Positions 46,824 through 55,869 are shown, counted from the stretch's first letter. The stretch: DNA of 64,000 bases from an uncultured Clostridia bacterium (GCA_948472945.1 CAOKVX010000002.1:1-64000); one strand, 5' to 3'. Made by a program: numbers and translations. The notes: generated by a model from the sequence alone, not told the origin.

Positions 46824-47786
46824 TTATATCCCGTTTCCTAATTTCATTCCGGTTTCAAGCCTGCTTCCTCTCAAAAAAGACGACGACTCCATCCTTTTTT
46901 TCCCTTCCGGCTGAAGCTCGCTTATTACAAGAATATTCTTCCCTGTCTTAACGTATATATATTCCCCGGAAATTTTTACAATTTCTCCTATATCAAACGA
47001 GCCGATATCGACTCCCTCTGATATAAGGCTGTCATCTTCCTCAACAAAACTTTTCCAAATTTTAAGCATTTTTCCGCCGATATAGGTATATGCGCTCGGC
47101 CACGGATTCATCCCCCTTACAAGCCTCTCGGTCACTTCAGCAGGCTTGCTGAAATCAATAAGACCCATTTTTTTATTAATCATGCCGGCGTATGTTGACT
47201 CTCCCGCCTGAGGAGTCCTCGAAATCCCGCCTCTGCTTATCATATCAAGAGCCTTGACAATTAGCGGTCCTCCTATCGACGAAAGTTTTTCACCCAGACT
47301 GTCGGCCGTATCATCCTGTTCAATTGCCACCTTTTCAGTTAGAAGTATATCGCCGGTATCAATTCCCTCGTCCATGAGCATTATAGTCACTCCCGACTCC
47401 ACGTCGCCTTCAATTACGGCATGCTGTATAGGAGACGCCCCCCGCCATCTCGGAAGAAGCGACGCATGGATGTTAAGACATCCATATACGGGAGTTTCAA
47501 GCACTTCTCTTGTAAGTATCTGTCCGTACGCTGCAACTACAACAACGTCCGGAGCTTTGTTTTTAAGCCATTCAATACTTTCAATATCTTTCATCCTGTC
47601 AGGCTGAAATACTTCGATACCGTTCCTCAAAGCCTCCTCTTTGACCGGCGGATACTGCATTTTGCCGCTTCGGCCTTTTGGTTTATCTTTCTGCGTAACT
47701 ACGCCGACGATTTCATGTCCCGCCAAAATCAGTTTTTTCAGAGGGCCAACCGCAAACTCAGGCGTTCCCATATATATAATTCTCAT
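46824..47786 (-). CDS. fmt: Methionyl-tRNA formyltransferase, 320 aa
   Basis: Formylates initiator Met-tRNA. The catalytic segment NIHASLLPRWRGASPIQ and the following DEGIDTGDIL are intact, along with the C-terminal OB-like domain. The ATG at 47786 has GAGGAG ten bases upstream; the long N-terminal extension to 47873 overlaps the def gene and is rejected. It starts seven bases after the def stop, and the two enzymes handle the addition and removal of the same formyl group. Confidence 0.95.
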   Translation of the reverse strand: MRIIYMGTPEFAVGPLKKLILAGHEIVGVVTQKDKPKGRSGKMQYPPVKEEALRNGIEVFQPDRMKDIESIEWLKNKAPDVVVVAAYGQILTREVLETPVYGCLNIHASLLPRWRGASPIQHAVIEGDVESGVTIMLMDEGIDTGDILLTEKVAIEQDDTADSLGEKLSSIGGPLIVKALDMISRGGISRTPQAGESTYAGMINKKMGLIDFSKPAEVTERLVRGMNPWPSAYTYIGGKMLKIWKSFVEEDDSLISEGVDIGSFDIGEIVKISGEYIYVKTGKNILVISELQPEGKKRMESSSFLRGSRLETGMKLGNGI

Positions 47787-47793
47787 TATTTTA

Positions 47794-48285
47794 TTACTCC
47801 TCTTCACCGTCCTCAAATTCACTGACATCCCTGAGACTGCCCTCGACAAAATCAACGTATATTTTTCCGTCAAGATGCTCTATCTCATGTATCAATGCTC
47901 TTGCAAGAAGCCCTGTACCCTCGTACTCCGCCTCCTCCATATTTTCATTCAAAGCTTTCACCTTTACATATTCAGGCCTTGTAACTATACCTACCTTACC
48001 CGGCACCGACAGGCATCCTTCCGAGCCTCTCTGTTCGCCGTCAGTCTCAATTATTACAGGATTGATAAGTATAATCGGACTGTCAGCATTCTCCGATACG
48101 TCTATCACGGCAATCCTCTTAAGAATCCCCACCTGCGGGGCCGCAAGTCCCACGCCCTCTGCATCATACATAGTATCCAGCATGTCGCTAATCAGAGTCT
48201 TTATCTTGTCGTTAACTTCTTTCACTTCCTTGGAAGCCTTTCTAAGTATGTCATCTCCCATAACCCTAATTTTTCTAATCGCCAT
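47794..48285 (-). CDS. def: Peptide deformylase, 163 aa
   Basis: Metal-dependent enzyme removing formyl groups from nascent proteins. The three family motifs are visible: GVGLAAPQVG, EGCLSVPG and HEIEHLDG, the last giving the metal-binding histidines. The length and organisation fit the type I class. It is the first gene of the def-fmt-peptidase-rsmB group in transcription order. Confidence 0.95.
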   Translation of the reverse strand: MAIRKIRVMGDDILRKASKEVKEVNDKIKTLISDMLDTMYDAEGVGLAAPQVGILKRIAVIDVSENADSPIILINPVIIETDGEQRGSEGCLSVPGKVGIVTRPEYVKVKALNENMEEAEYEGTGLLARALIHEIEHLDGKIYVDFVEGSLRDVSEFEDGEEE

Positions 48286-48393
48286 TATACTTTCCTCCCC
48301 ACATGTATATGTAAATGATAGTAACGCAGTTTATACGGTTCTGTCAACTATATATAATTCAATAATTAAGTCTACATTTGAAATTCAAACTAA

Positions 48394-48522
48394 CTTTTAA
48401 ATTATCAGGCCGGCGACAAAATTGAAGTAATAAGAGAATACCTTGGAGAAAAAACCCAGACTACACCAACCTCTACGGTTACGGTATGGAACATGAATAA
48501 AAATTATGTTTTGAGCGAATAG
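48394..48522 (+). pseudogene. C-terminal relic of a protein gene
   Basis: A startless plus-strand frame ends at TAG 48520-48522 and reads like a real protein end (GDKIEVIREYLGEKTQ followed by STVTVWNMNKNYVLSE). An upstream stop at 48391-48393 blocks extension. A good terminator follows 33 bases later, as if the original transcription unit ended there. Confidence 0.4.
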
Positions 48523-48554
48523 ATTTTCATCTAACAAACAGTCTGTAATTACCT

Positions 48555-48585
48555 AATGGCGGGCACCGTTTTCGGCGTCCGCCAT
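48555..48585. terminator. Hairpin terminator, probably shared by convergent units
   Basis: AATGGCGG and CCGCCATT flank an inner C-CCG/CGG-G stem with a TTTT loop (one A-C mismatch). On the plus strand it is followed by a T-containing stretch. It serves the relic at 48394-48522 and perhaps the minus-strand GNAT gene at 48610. Confidence 0.55.
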
Positions 48586-48609
48586 TATCTTTATTATAAA
48601 CTGCCTACA

Positions 48610-49053
48610 TTATATTATTTTAATATAACTGACAATATCCCCGCTGAAAAATTCTGCATAGTTATTACTTCTGAAACATTTTTTTGAAGGTTCGTTTGAC
48701 GACTGCACAATACCGGTCAATACTTTCACACGGCTTGAAACAGCTTTTTCTGACAGCTCTATAATCTTTTTTCCATAACCCATGTTTCTCTTATCAGACG
48801 CTATAGTGTAGCTTATCCTTCCTATATCGTTAACTGTGTCAATCCTTACATGGCCTATTTTCTCAGCTCCGTCCATTAAAATAAATAAAGAACAGCTTTC
48901 GTCCGATAACTTACTTTCATACCACTTAATATGGGTATCAAAATCAATTAATTCTTTAGAAAAAGAATTATCCCTTGTCAGCGTATCGTTTCTCCATTCC
49001 AAAATTGTTGCGGCGTCATTAATATCTGCACTGCGTAAAAACAAATACATCAT
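48610..49053 (-). CDS. GNAT-family acetyltransferase (PseH-like), 147 aa
   Basis: A compact GNAT protein. The N-terminal LRSADINDAATILEWRND resembles acetyltransferases acting on nucleotide sugars or sialic-acid-like sugars (PseH group); the CoA motif is SDKRNMGYGKKIIELS. The C-terminus with NEPSKKCFRSNNYAEF closes the fold. Either ATG at 49053 or the adjacent one at 49050 can start, both behind AGGAG. No sugar-biosynthesis genes are next to it, so the substrate is uncertain. Confidence 0.75.
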   Translation of the reverse strand: MMYLFLRSADINDAATILEWRNDTLTRDNSFSKELIDFDTHIKWYESKLSDESCSLFILMDGAEKIGHVRIDTVNDIGRISYTIASDKRNMGYGKKIIELSEKAVSSRVKVLTGIVQSSNEPSKKCFRSNNYAEFFSGDIVSYIKII

Positions 49054-49084
49054 GTTTCTCCTAATATCATTTTTCTATTCTATA

Positions 49085-49226
49085 GTCAAATCCCCCGCAG
49101 CAAGCTACGGGGTATGCCTTAGCTTCTTTTTAGCAAGTTCGCCCCAAGGGGCGGGGTATTTGACCCACGCGCAGTCGCCAACTGCAAGCAAGCTTGCGAT
49201 TGGCTCGTTGCGTACGCGGGAATAAA
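49085..49226 (+). repeat. Interspersed repeat, copy B (fullest copy)
   Basis: Outer arms GTCAAATCCCCCGC (49085-49098) and GCGGGGTATTTGAC (49151-49164) pair with one mismatch. Between them are a CCCCG/CGGGG hairpin, TATGCCTTAGCTTC and the GCAAG-start hairpin shared with copy E. After the arm comes a second GC-rich stem (CCCACGCGC against GCGTACGCGGG) closed by an AAGCAAGCTT palindrome, and the copy ends in GGGAATAAA. Confidence 0.7.
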
Positions 49227-49234
49227 TCAAAACA

Positions 49235-49342
49235 TAAGGTATCAGCTGTTCCGTGTTCACAGCGCATTCATATTAGTCGGAACCGGACACGAACAACACT
49301 CCGGCATACGCCGGAATGCTCCGGCAAGGAACTGATACCTTA
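49235..49342. repeat. Second branched inverted-repeat element
   Basis: Arms TAAGGTATCAG (49235-49245) and CTGATACCTTA (49332-49342) are perfectly complementary, extended by TTCC/GGAA after a 3-base bulge. Inside are GTGTTC/GAACAAC-type pairs and a perfect TCCGGC-ATAC-GCCGGA hairpin. It starts 8 bases after repeat B but shares no clear sequence with it. Confidence 0.55.
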
Positions 49343-49501
49343 GTATTATTATATCAATTTCTACCTGAAAAAACAATAATCCATTACGCCATCTTAATGC
49401 AATCCCTAAAAAATAATTGGCTCGGGCTGCATTCTGTAATCATTACGGGTACGCTCTACGCACCCTCTTCAATTGCAGACATTATTCTTAAATTTACATA
49501 T

Positions 49502-51772
49502 CTAATAAATATCCGTTATAATACTGTACTTTTTATCGCCGTATTTTCTGTCGATATACTCCAAAACCTTGTCACGCAAAATTTTAAGCTCCCTCATGTT
49601 ATAGTGTTTTATGTACAGCATATACCTGTAAACATCGCTTACTTTCGCCACGGTGTGCGGCGCGGGGCCGATTACCGTGGCGGCGTCGCTTTCCTTAAAG
49701 TACAGCCTTATGTTCCTCGCCGAATCTTCCGTTATAACTTTTGTTAACTCCTCGTCGTCTGACGCAGTCATCATGCTCATTACGTGCGCCGCCGGAGGAT
49801 AGCACATAAGCTTTCTAAAAGTTATCTCCTTGTTGTAAAATGTCTTATAGTCCTGCGCCGCGGCACACAAAACGGCAAAATGAGACGGCCTGTAAGTCTG
49901 TATGAAAACCTCCCCGGGGTTTCTGCCCCTCCCGGCCCTCCCGGCCGCCTGAACAAGCGTCTGGAAACATTTTTCCGAGGCAGTGTAATCACCTGTGTTC
50001 AGCGCCGTGTCGGCTGCCAAAATTCCGACAAGAGTTACTTTTGGAAAATCATGTCCCTTTATTATCATCTGCGTGCCAACAAGTATATCCGCCTCATGAT
50101 TAGAAAACTTCCCGAGAACCGAGGCATGTCCGTCTTTGCCGCCTGTTGTGTCCGCGTCCATGCGCAGCACACGGGCGTCCGGAAATTCACTTTTTACCAT
50201 CTCCTCAATCTTCTGAGTTCCCTGCCTGAATCCACCTATATACTTAGAGCCGCATGACGGGCAGGCTTTGACCGTGTCGGTCTCATAACCGCAGTAATGG
50301 CATATAAGTTTTCCATTCTCGCCGACGTTTCCTGTGTAATGCAGGGTGAGAGACACATCACAGTGCGGGCACTTTACCGGCTCACCGCAATTTCTGCAGG
50401 ATATGAACCCGGCATACCCCCTTCTGTTTATAAATAATATAATCTGCTCACCGCCATCAAGCCTCTCCCGTATCTTTTCTTTCAATCTTTCGCTGAATAT
50501 AGAGTAATTCTTTTTCTTAAACTCCTCCCTCATGTCGGCGATATGAACGACCGGCAGGCTGCTTCCCGGAACGCGCTTTGACAATTCAAGTAATTTTATT
50601 GGTTCATTGCCACCGTACTCCTCAGTAGTCCTGTAATACGTCTCAACAGACGGGGTAGCCGAGCCGAGTATAAGCGACGCACCGGCATTTTCCGCCCTCT
50701 TATATGCAACCTCTATCGCATTATATCGAGGCGTTATCTCACTCTTATAGCTGCTTTCGTGCTCCTCATCAATAATTATTAGCCCCAATCTGTCAAACGG
50801 GGCAAAAAGCGCGGAACGGGGACCAATAATAATGTCCAGCTCACCATTCTCAGCCCTCCTGTACTGGTCGTACCTTTCTCCGGCTGACATTCTTGAATTG
50901 AGAATTGATACCCTGTCGCCGAAACGCCCATACAGTCTTCCTGCATTCTGGTATGTTAGGGCTATCTCCGGTATTAGAACTATAACCTGTCTGCCTGACT
51001 TTATAATATGTTCAATGACAGACATATACACTTCCGTTTTCCCGCTTCCGGTTACTCCGTGTAAAAGATACGTTCCCCTTACGCCGTCTTTAAAATCTCC
51101 CGTCACCGTATCAACAGCATTTTGCTGCTCGTCGGTAAGCTTATATTTTTTTGCATGTATTCCGGTGTTCATATCCGGATTGCGGTTTATCCTCTCGGAT
51201 TCTATTAGTATTATTCCGTCCTTTGCAAGACTGTTAAATGTCTGGCTGCCCACCGACAGTTTCTTAACGGCATCGGAATAATCAATCTTTCCGTCATCCG
51301 ACGATAAGAGATTCTCAAGAACCCTTATTCTAGCTGCGGCGTTTGATTTACCGCGCAGTTCCGCCAAAAACGCCTTGGCCTTATCCCTGTCTGCCGCAAG
51401 ACGCACCGTTCTCTCTTTTACTGCCCTAACCTTATTTTTCACGGGCATTACAGTCTTTATGGCTTCATTGGCCGTACAGCCATATCTCTCCTTAATCCAG
51501 AACGCAAGTTCAAGCAGCTGTTCGGCAGCCGTAACCTGACTATCCGGAATCTCCCTTATACATTTTATTTTTTCAACGTCGTACTTAGGCTCCGTACCTA
51601 TGCCTACAACATATCCCTTTATCCTGCGGTTTCCCCGCCCGAACGGAATCATGACAGCGCTCCCAACTTTGACTCGTTCCTCAAATCCCTCGGGAATCCT
51701 GTACTGGTAGGGTTTGTCCAGATTCTCCAGGGATATGTCTACAATTACATCCGCATATAATGCTCTGTTCAT
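49502..51772 (-). CDS. priA: Primosomal replication protein PriA (3'-5' helicase), 756 aa
   Basis: Restarts replication at stalled forks. It has an N-terminal 3'-end-binding domain, Walker A GVTGSGKTEVY, a DEEH box (IIIDEEHESSYKS), and two zinc-binding cysteine pairs groups (CRNCGEPVKCPHC and CHYCGYETDTVKACPSC). The ATG at 51772 is seven bases after AAGGAAG; the frame extending to 51814 overlaps the upstream murF end. It follows murF by only 17 bases, so it shares the murE-murF transcript. Confidence 0.94.
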   Translation of the reverse strand: MNRALYADVIVDISLENLDKPYQYRIPEGFEERVKVGSAVMIPFGRGNRRIKGYVVGIGTEPKYDVEKIKCIREIPDSQVTAAEQLLELAFWIKERYGCTANEAIKTVMPVKNKVRAVKERTVRLAADRDKAKAFLAELRGKSNAAARIRVLENLLSSDDGKIDYSDAVKKLSVGSQTFNSLAKDGIILIESERINRNPDMNTGIHAKKYKLTDEQQNAVDTVTGDFKDGVRGTYLLHGVTGSGKTEVYMSVIEHIIKSGRQVIVLIPEIALTYQNAGRLYGRFGDRVSILNSRMSAGERYDQYRRAENGELDIIIGPRSALFAPFDRLGLIIIDEEHESSYKSEITPRYNAIEVAYKRAENAGASLILGSATPSVETYYRTTEEYGGNEPIKLLELSKRVPGSSLPVVHIADMREEFKKKNYSIFSERLKEKIRERLDGGEQIILFINRRGYAGFISCRNCGEPVKCPHCDVSLTLHYTGNVGENGKLICHYCGYETDTVKACPSCGSKYIGGFRQGTQKIEEMVKSEFPDARVLRMDADTTGGKDGHASVLGKFSNHEADILVGTQMIIKGHDFPKVTLVGILAADTALNTGDYTASEKCFQTLVQAAGRAGRGRNPGEVFIQTYRPSHFAVLCAAAQDYKTFYNKEITFRKLMCYPPAAHVMSMMTASDDEELTKVITEDSARNIRLYFKESDAATVIGPAPHTVAKVSDVYRYMLYIKHYNMRELKILRDKVLEYIDRKYGDKKYSIITDIY

Positions 51773-51789
51773 CAGGACACTTCCTTTGT

Positions 51790-53370
51790 CTACATGTTTT
51801 TTAATGCATCGCACAATTTATCCATATGCATTCCTCTAGAGCCCTTAACCATAACCATATCTCCCGGTTTTAATATACCCATTATATAGTCTGTAAGTTC
51901 ATCCCTGCCGCCAAACGATTTTATAATTATATATTCATTCACAGCTTGATTTGATTGATTTTCCATCATATCAATTCCGGTTTTATTAATCTTATAACTA
52001 TTTTCAATTTCTATATTACTATTTATCTCTTTACTAATTTGTCTTTTATTTACATATCCCTTTTTAATTTTCGCGGCCGCCTCGTCAGCGATAAATGCGG
52101 CTTCTTTTCCAACAGTAAAAAGCATATCCGTCCTTACTCCGCCGTTGTACCTGTCCGCTATGTAAGCGCCGATTGAACGGTGAATCTGCTCTGACATATC
52201 CCCAAGCTCCAGTATGTCCGCAAGTACGACAACTTTTCTGCCTGTACAGCTTTTCTCCCATAATACCGAAAGTCCGCTCTTCATGGAATCAGGGCTCGCA
52301 TTGTAAGTATCGTCTATGATAGTTATGCCCGCGTTTTCAAATATCTGTCCCCTCATTGCAATAGGCTTATATTGTTTTAATTTATTTACAGCAGGCTTTA
52401 TATCAAGCCCGAAATAATTAGCTATCGCAATAGCCGCAAGCGAATTGTATACATTGTGCAAGCCAAGGACCGACAGGGAAACCCGTTCTGCCATGCCGTC
52501 CGCAAGCCTTATGTCATATGCCACTCCGTCCCGCTCGTTATGTATGTCATATGCCCTGTACAGGCAGCCGTCTTCCTCACCGTACCGAACGACTGTTAAG
52601 CCTTTCATAATCTCATACGCCTCTTTGCTTAACGCCTTTTCCGTCAATGCGTCCGGTACGTTCAACATCTCATCATTTGAGGGCATAAGGATTATCCCGT
52701 CCCGTTTCCTAAATCCACTGACAATATCAAGCTTCTCACGCCTTATGTTTTCCCTGCTGCCTAACTGTCCTATATGTGAAACGCCTATATTAGTAACTAC
52801 TGCCGCGTCAGGCGCCGCAATCTCAGAAAGCCTGTGCATCTCGTCCGGCTCGCTTATGCCCATTTCTATTACAGCGATGTCATGCTCGGGCGTAAGCCTG
52901 AACATCATCAGGGCAACGCCAAGCTGGCTATTCATGTTGCCCTCGGTCTTTAGGACATTCATTCCTGATGAAAGAGCGGCGGCTATCATTTCCTTTGTCG
53001 TCGTCTTTCCAACACTCCCGCTGACTGCAACTACAGGTATGTCAAATTTTCTTCTGTACCACGCGGCAAGCCTCTGCAGCGCCGCCACCGTGTTATCCGT
53101 CCTCACGCAGAACTTACCGTCCGGCACGTCTTCCACAGATATGTCCTTAGACACTATCGCGGCCGCAGCCCCGTTTTCAAACGCGCTTTTTACGAACCTG
53201 TGTCCGTCTACACGTTCTCCCTCTATCGCGGCAAATAAACCGCCCACAGCAATCTTTTGCGAGTCGCTGCCGACCGACGTTACCCCGGCTTTTTCACAGT
53301 TGTCGGGGAGCTTACCGTAAATAAGCTCCCCTCCGGTATATTTTATTACGTCTTCTATGCTTATAAACAT
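51790..53370 (-). CDS. murF: UDP-N-acetylmuramoyl-tripeptide--D-Ala-D-Ala ligase, 526 aa, with an insertion
   Basis: Adds D-Ala-D-Ala to complete the UDP-MurNAc-pentapeptide. The ATP loop (VSGSVGKTTTKEM), NIGVSHIGQLGS and DDTYNASPDS are intact. About residues 445-480 form an insertion absent from typical MurF (about 450 aa): a low-complexity Asn/Ile/Glu/Lys-rich stretch including ISKEINSNIEIENS, encoded by AT-rich DNA at about 51935-52060. It lies before the C-terminal KGSRGMHMD motif and is probably a flexible loop. The ATG at 53370 has GGGAG nine bases upstream. Confidence 0.93.
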   Translation of the reverse strand: MFISIEDVIKYTGGELIYGKLPDNCEKAGVTSVGSDSQKIAVGGLFAAIEGERVDGHRFVKSAFENGAAAAIVSKDISVEDVPDGKFCVRTDNTVAALQRLAAWYRRKFDIPVVAVSGSVGKTTTKEMIAAALSSGMNVLKTEGNMNSQLGVALMMFRLTPEHDIAVIEMGISEPDEMHRLSEIAAPDAAVVTNIGVSHIGQLGSRENIRREKLDIVSGFRKRDGIILMPSNDEMLNVPDALTEKALSKEAYEIMKGLTVVRYGEEDGCLYRAYDIHNERDGVAYDIRLADGMAERVSLSVLGLHNVYNSLAAIAIANYFGLDIKPAVNKLKQYKPIAMRGQIFENAGITIIDDTYNASPDSMKSGLSVLWEKSCTGRKVVVLADILELGDMSEQIHRSIGAYIADRYNGGVRTDMLFTVGKEAAFIADEAAAKIKKGYVNKRQISKEINSNIEIENSYKINKTGIDMMENQSNQAVNEYIIIKSFGGRDELTDYIMGILKPGDMVMVKGSRGMHMDKLCDALKNM

Positions 53371-53512
53371 AATATCTTTCTCCCTGTCTATTTCAATATA
53401 TTTATGGTTAATACCCCATACAGCCGATAAGGAATTACCCATCATGTTGTTTTAGCTGTTAGAATGTGTATGGCAATTGGTTGGCTTTCCAGAGCTGATT
53501 TGACTATCAATT

Positions 53513-55009
53513 TTAAGCCTTATATGGTTCAACCAAATCCCTGTCGTCAAGATAATAACGCCTTCCCCTTATCTCCTGGTAATTCTCATGGCCTTTCCCT
53601 GCAATTACTATCATATCATTTTCTTCAAGCTTTGACAAAGCAATTTCCACGGCGTCTTTCCTGTCCTCTATCATAACATATTTTCCGTCGTCATAGCGCC
53701 ATAATCCATTTTTCACCTTGTCTTCCCTGTCTAACACTTTGAGTACTCCGCTCTCTATATCCTCCATTATGTTATACGGATTTTCGTAGCGCGGATTATC
53801 TGACGTTATTACGGTAAAATCCGCAAGCCGCGCAGATGCCTCACCCATCTCAAAACGCCTGATCCTTGAGCGGTTACCTCCGCACCCAAACAGACATACA
53901 AGTCTTCCTTTTACATATACGCGCATCGATTCTAGCAGCGATTTCAGGGCCAGAGCGTTATGCGCATAGTCGACTACCGCATAAGCGCCGTTACAAAGCC
54001 TTATAACCTCAGTGCGTCCCCTCACGCTGAAACCATACAGAATCTCAGCCATAAGACACATTCTTGTAGAGAGCTCATCCTCACATAATATCTCACTGCA
54101 CAGCTTTACAGCCGCAAGAGCATTGTAAACAGAATAAGTGCCCGGCAGCTTCAGCGTTATATTCATTTCATTCACTGTAAATGATACTCCCGGAATACCG
54201 TCTACATACTCGGGTTTTATACTGCCCGCATCGTCTAATCCGTAGTGTATAAGTCTCTCGCATTTGTTTCCGTCAATTATCTCCTTATATCGTTCATCGT
54301 CTATATTATATATTCCACATCTGCAGTTTTTAAAAAGCATCGACTTATATTTAATATACTCCTCCATATCCGCGTGTTCTTTATCTCCGATATGGTCTCT
54401 CGATATATTTGTAAATATACCATAATCAAATGTTATCCCATGTACCCTCTTTAGCTTCAGCCCCTGCGAAGATACTTCCATCACAACCGCCTTTACTCCT
54501 CCTTTTTTCATGCGCGCGAGAGTCTGCTGAATAACATATGACTCCGGGGTAGTATTTTCATTTTTGACAGACCTGTTGTTATATCTTATCTCTATGCTGC
54601 CGATTATACCGGCGTTAATTCCCGCGGCGTCAAGTATATCCGCTATCATATATACCGTCGTCGTTTTTCCTTTCGTTCCGGTCACTCCAATCATAATCAT
54701 ATCTCTTGCCGGATTGCCGAAATAATTTGCCGAAATTACGGACAGGGCCTCGCGGCTGTCATTTACGAGTATTACCGTCACGTTGTCCGTTACCTTTACA
54801 GCGCGCTCGCATACAATGACTGACGCCCCTGCGTATACGGCCTGCTGCGCCATTTCGTGTGAATCAGAGTGGAATCCCTTTATGCACACGAATACAGAGT
54901 TTACCGTCATATCATGCGTACTATAACACACGCCGTTTACTTCCCTGTTTAAATTGCCTGAAATGACCTTATATTCAATCCCCTCAAGCAAATCACTCAA
55001 TTTACTCAT
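53513..55009 (-). CDS. murE: UDP-MurNAc-tripeptide synthetase, meso-DAP type, 498 aa
   Basis: Mur ligase that adds the third residue of the stem peptide. The ATP loop is GTKGKTTTVYM. The specificity motif DNPRYENP (D-N-P-R) is that of diaminopimelate-adding enzymes rather than lysine-adding ones, so the wall should contain meso-DAP, consistent with dapF next to it. The length is normal. It begins 19 bases after the dapF stop. Confidence 0.95.
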   Translation of the reverse strand: MSKLSDLLEGIEYKVISGNLNREVNGVCYSTHDMTVNSVFVCIKGFHSDSHEMAQQAVYAGASVIVCERAVKVTDNVTVILVNDSREALSVISANYFGNPARDMIMIGVTGTKGKTTTVYMIADILDAAGINAGIIGSIEIRYNNRSVKNENTTPESYVIQQTLARMKKGGVKAVVMEVSSQGLKLKRVHGITFDYGIFTNISRDHIGDKEHADMEEYIKYKSMLFKNCRCGIYNIDDERYKEIIDGNKCERLIHYGLDDAGSIKPEYVDGIPGVSFTVNEMNITLKLPGTYSVYNALAAVKLCSEILCEDELSTRMCLMAEILYGFSVRGRTEVIRLCNGAYAVVDYAHNALALKSLLESMRVYVKGRLVCLFGCGGNRSRIRRFEMGEASARLADFTVITSDNPRYENPYNIMEDIESGVLKVLDREDKVKNGLWRYDDGKYVMIEDRKDAVEIALSKLEENDMIVIAGKGHENYQEIRGRRYYLDDRDLVEPYKA

Positions 55010-55028
55010 TCATTTCACCGCCAAATAA

Positions 55029-55826
55029 TCAATACTCACCTGTAAATACCTCATTAGCATCTCCATAAAGCAATATATTATCCCGTATGCTGTCATAACT
55101 TACGACGACGCTGCCGCCAGTCATGTTTACCGTAACCTCGTCTCCAAGTATTCCCGCAAGCCGTCCTGCCACATAAGCCGCGCACGCCCCAGTTCCGCAG
55201 GCAAGCGTCTCCCCGCTCCCGCGCTCCCAAACTCTCAGCGCTATAGTGTTTTTACCGATGTACTGCACAAACTCCGTATTTACCCTGTCGGGGAAATCTT
55301 CATGATATTCCAGATAACTTCCGACTTTCTCAACAAGCGTCCTCTCCAAATCAGGGACCCATATTACAGCGTGCGGATTGCCTACCTCAACGTATGTTAT
55401 GTCGTATTTTTTCCCGTCCAGCGTATATGACTTCTTCTTCTCATTGACGTACTTTCCCATATTTACTTTTACACCGGTCACGGTGTCCCTGTTACATTTC
55501 AATGACACCTCTTTCACTCCGGAATCCGTCTCAACGCGGAACTTAGTCTTTATAACCTGTTTTCTCTCATAAACGTACTTACAAAGGCATCTTATCCCGT
55601 TTCCGCACATTTTCCCCCTAGAGCCGTCCGAATTATACATAATCATACGTACGTCCGCAATGTCTGAGCCGGCTATAATTATGAGCCCGTCGGAGCCCAC
55701 GCCGTGTTTTCTGTCGCTCATCCTCCTTGCAAGCCTGCTTATCTCATTATCGTCAAGTCCCTCAATCTCATGCTCCTCCACATATATATAGTCGTTACCG
55801 CAACCATGCATCTTAGTGAATTTCAC
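55029..55826 (-). CDS. dapF: Diaminopimelate epimerase, 265 aa
   Basis: Converts LL-DAP to meso-DAP. Two catalytic cysteines are present, in MCGNGIRC and LACGTGACAA. The family start VKFTKMHGCGNDYIY fits a GTG start at 55826, with GGGGG eight bases upstream; an in-frame extension to 55910 would run through a hairpin and is rejected. A five-codon frame starting at ATG 55830 overlaps the start out of frame. It lies between a decayed EAL gene and murE, and its SD is inside a hairpin stem. Confidence 0.93.
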   Translation of the reverse strand: MKFTKMHGCGNDYIYVEEHEIEGLDDNEISRLARRMSDRKHGVGSDGLIIIAGSDIADVRMIMYNSDGSRGKMCGNGIRCLCKYVYERKQVIKTKFRVETDSGVKEVSLKCNRDTVTGVKVNMGKYVNEKKKSYTLDGKKYDITYVEVGNPHAVIWVPDLERTLVEKVGSYLEYHEDFPDRVNTEFVQYIGKNTIALRVWERGSGETLACGTGACAAYVAGRLAGILGDEVTVNMTGGSVVVSYDSIRDNILLYGDANEVFTGEY

Positions 55827-55835
55827 ACATAAAAC

Positions 55836-55869
55836 CCCCGCATATACTCTTGTAGAAATATATGCGGGG
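55836..55869 (-). promoter_or_regulatory. Hairpin covering the dapF ribosome binding site
   Basis: CCCCGCATATA (55836-55846) and TATATGCGGGG (55859-55869) form a perfect 11-base stem with a 12-base loop. On the minus-strand transcript its 3' arm carries the GGGGG that serves as SD for dapF, so the folded RNA would hide it. The arm is followed by only four T residues, so it may act as a terminator for the upstream gene remnant or as a translational switch. Confidence 0.65.

Larger units (their letters stand above)
48286..48609. other. Intergenic stretch with a decayed gene end and a terminator
   Basis: The def leader lies at the left; the rest holds the plus-strand relic (48394-48522) and the hairpin (48555-48585). 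No RNA gene or riboswitch is visible. Confidence 0.5.
49054..49501. other. Gene-free stretch of about 450 bases filled with structured repeats
   Basis: This gap separates priA from the GNAT gene. It contains the best preserved interspersed repeat (49085-49226) and a second branched element (49235-49342); the remaining 150 bases are AT-rich with no gene. Confidence 0.5.

Noticed and set aside
52445-53320. Plus-strand ORF of 291 codons opposite murF
   Set aside because: No SD or family resemblance; murF is certain on the other strand.
55813-55830. Five-codon upstream reading frame overlapping the dapF start
   Set aside because: It would begin at ATG 55830 and end within dapF, but such short frames arise by chance. 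I mention it only under dapF.
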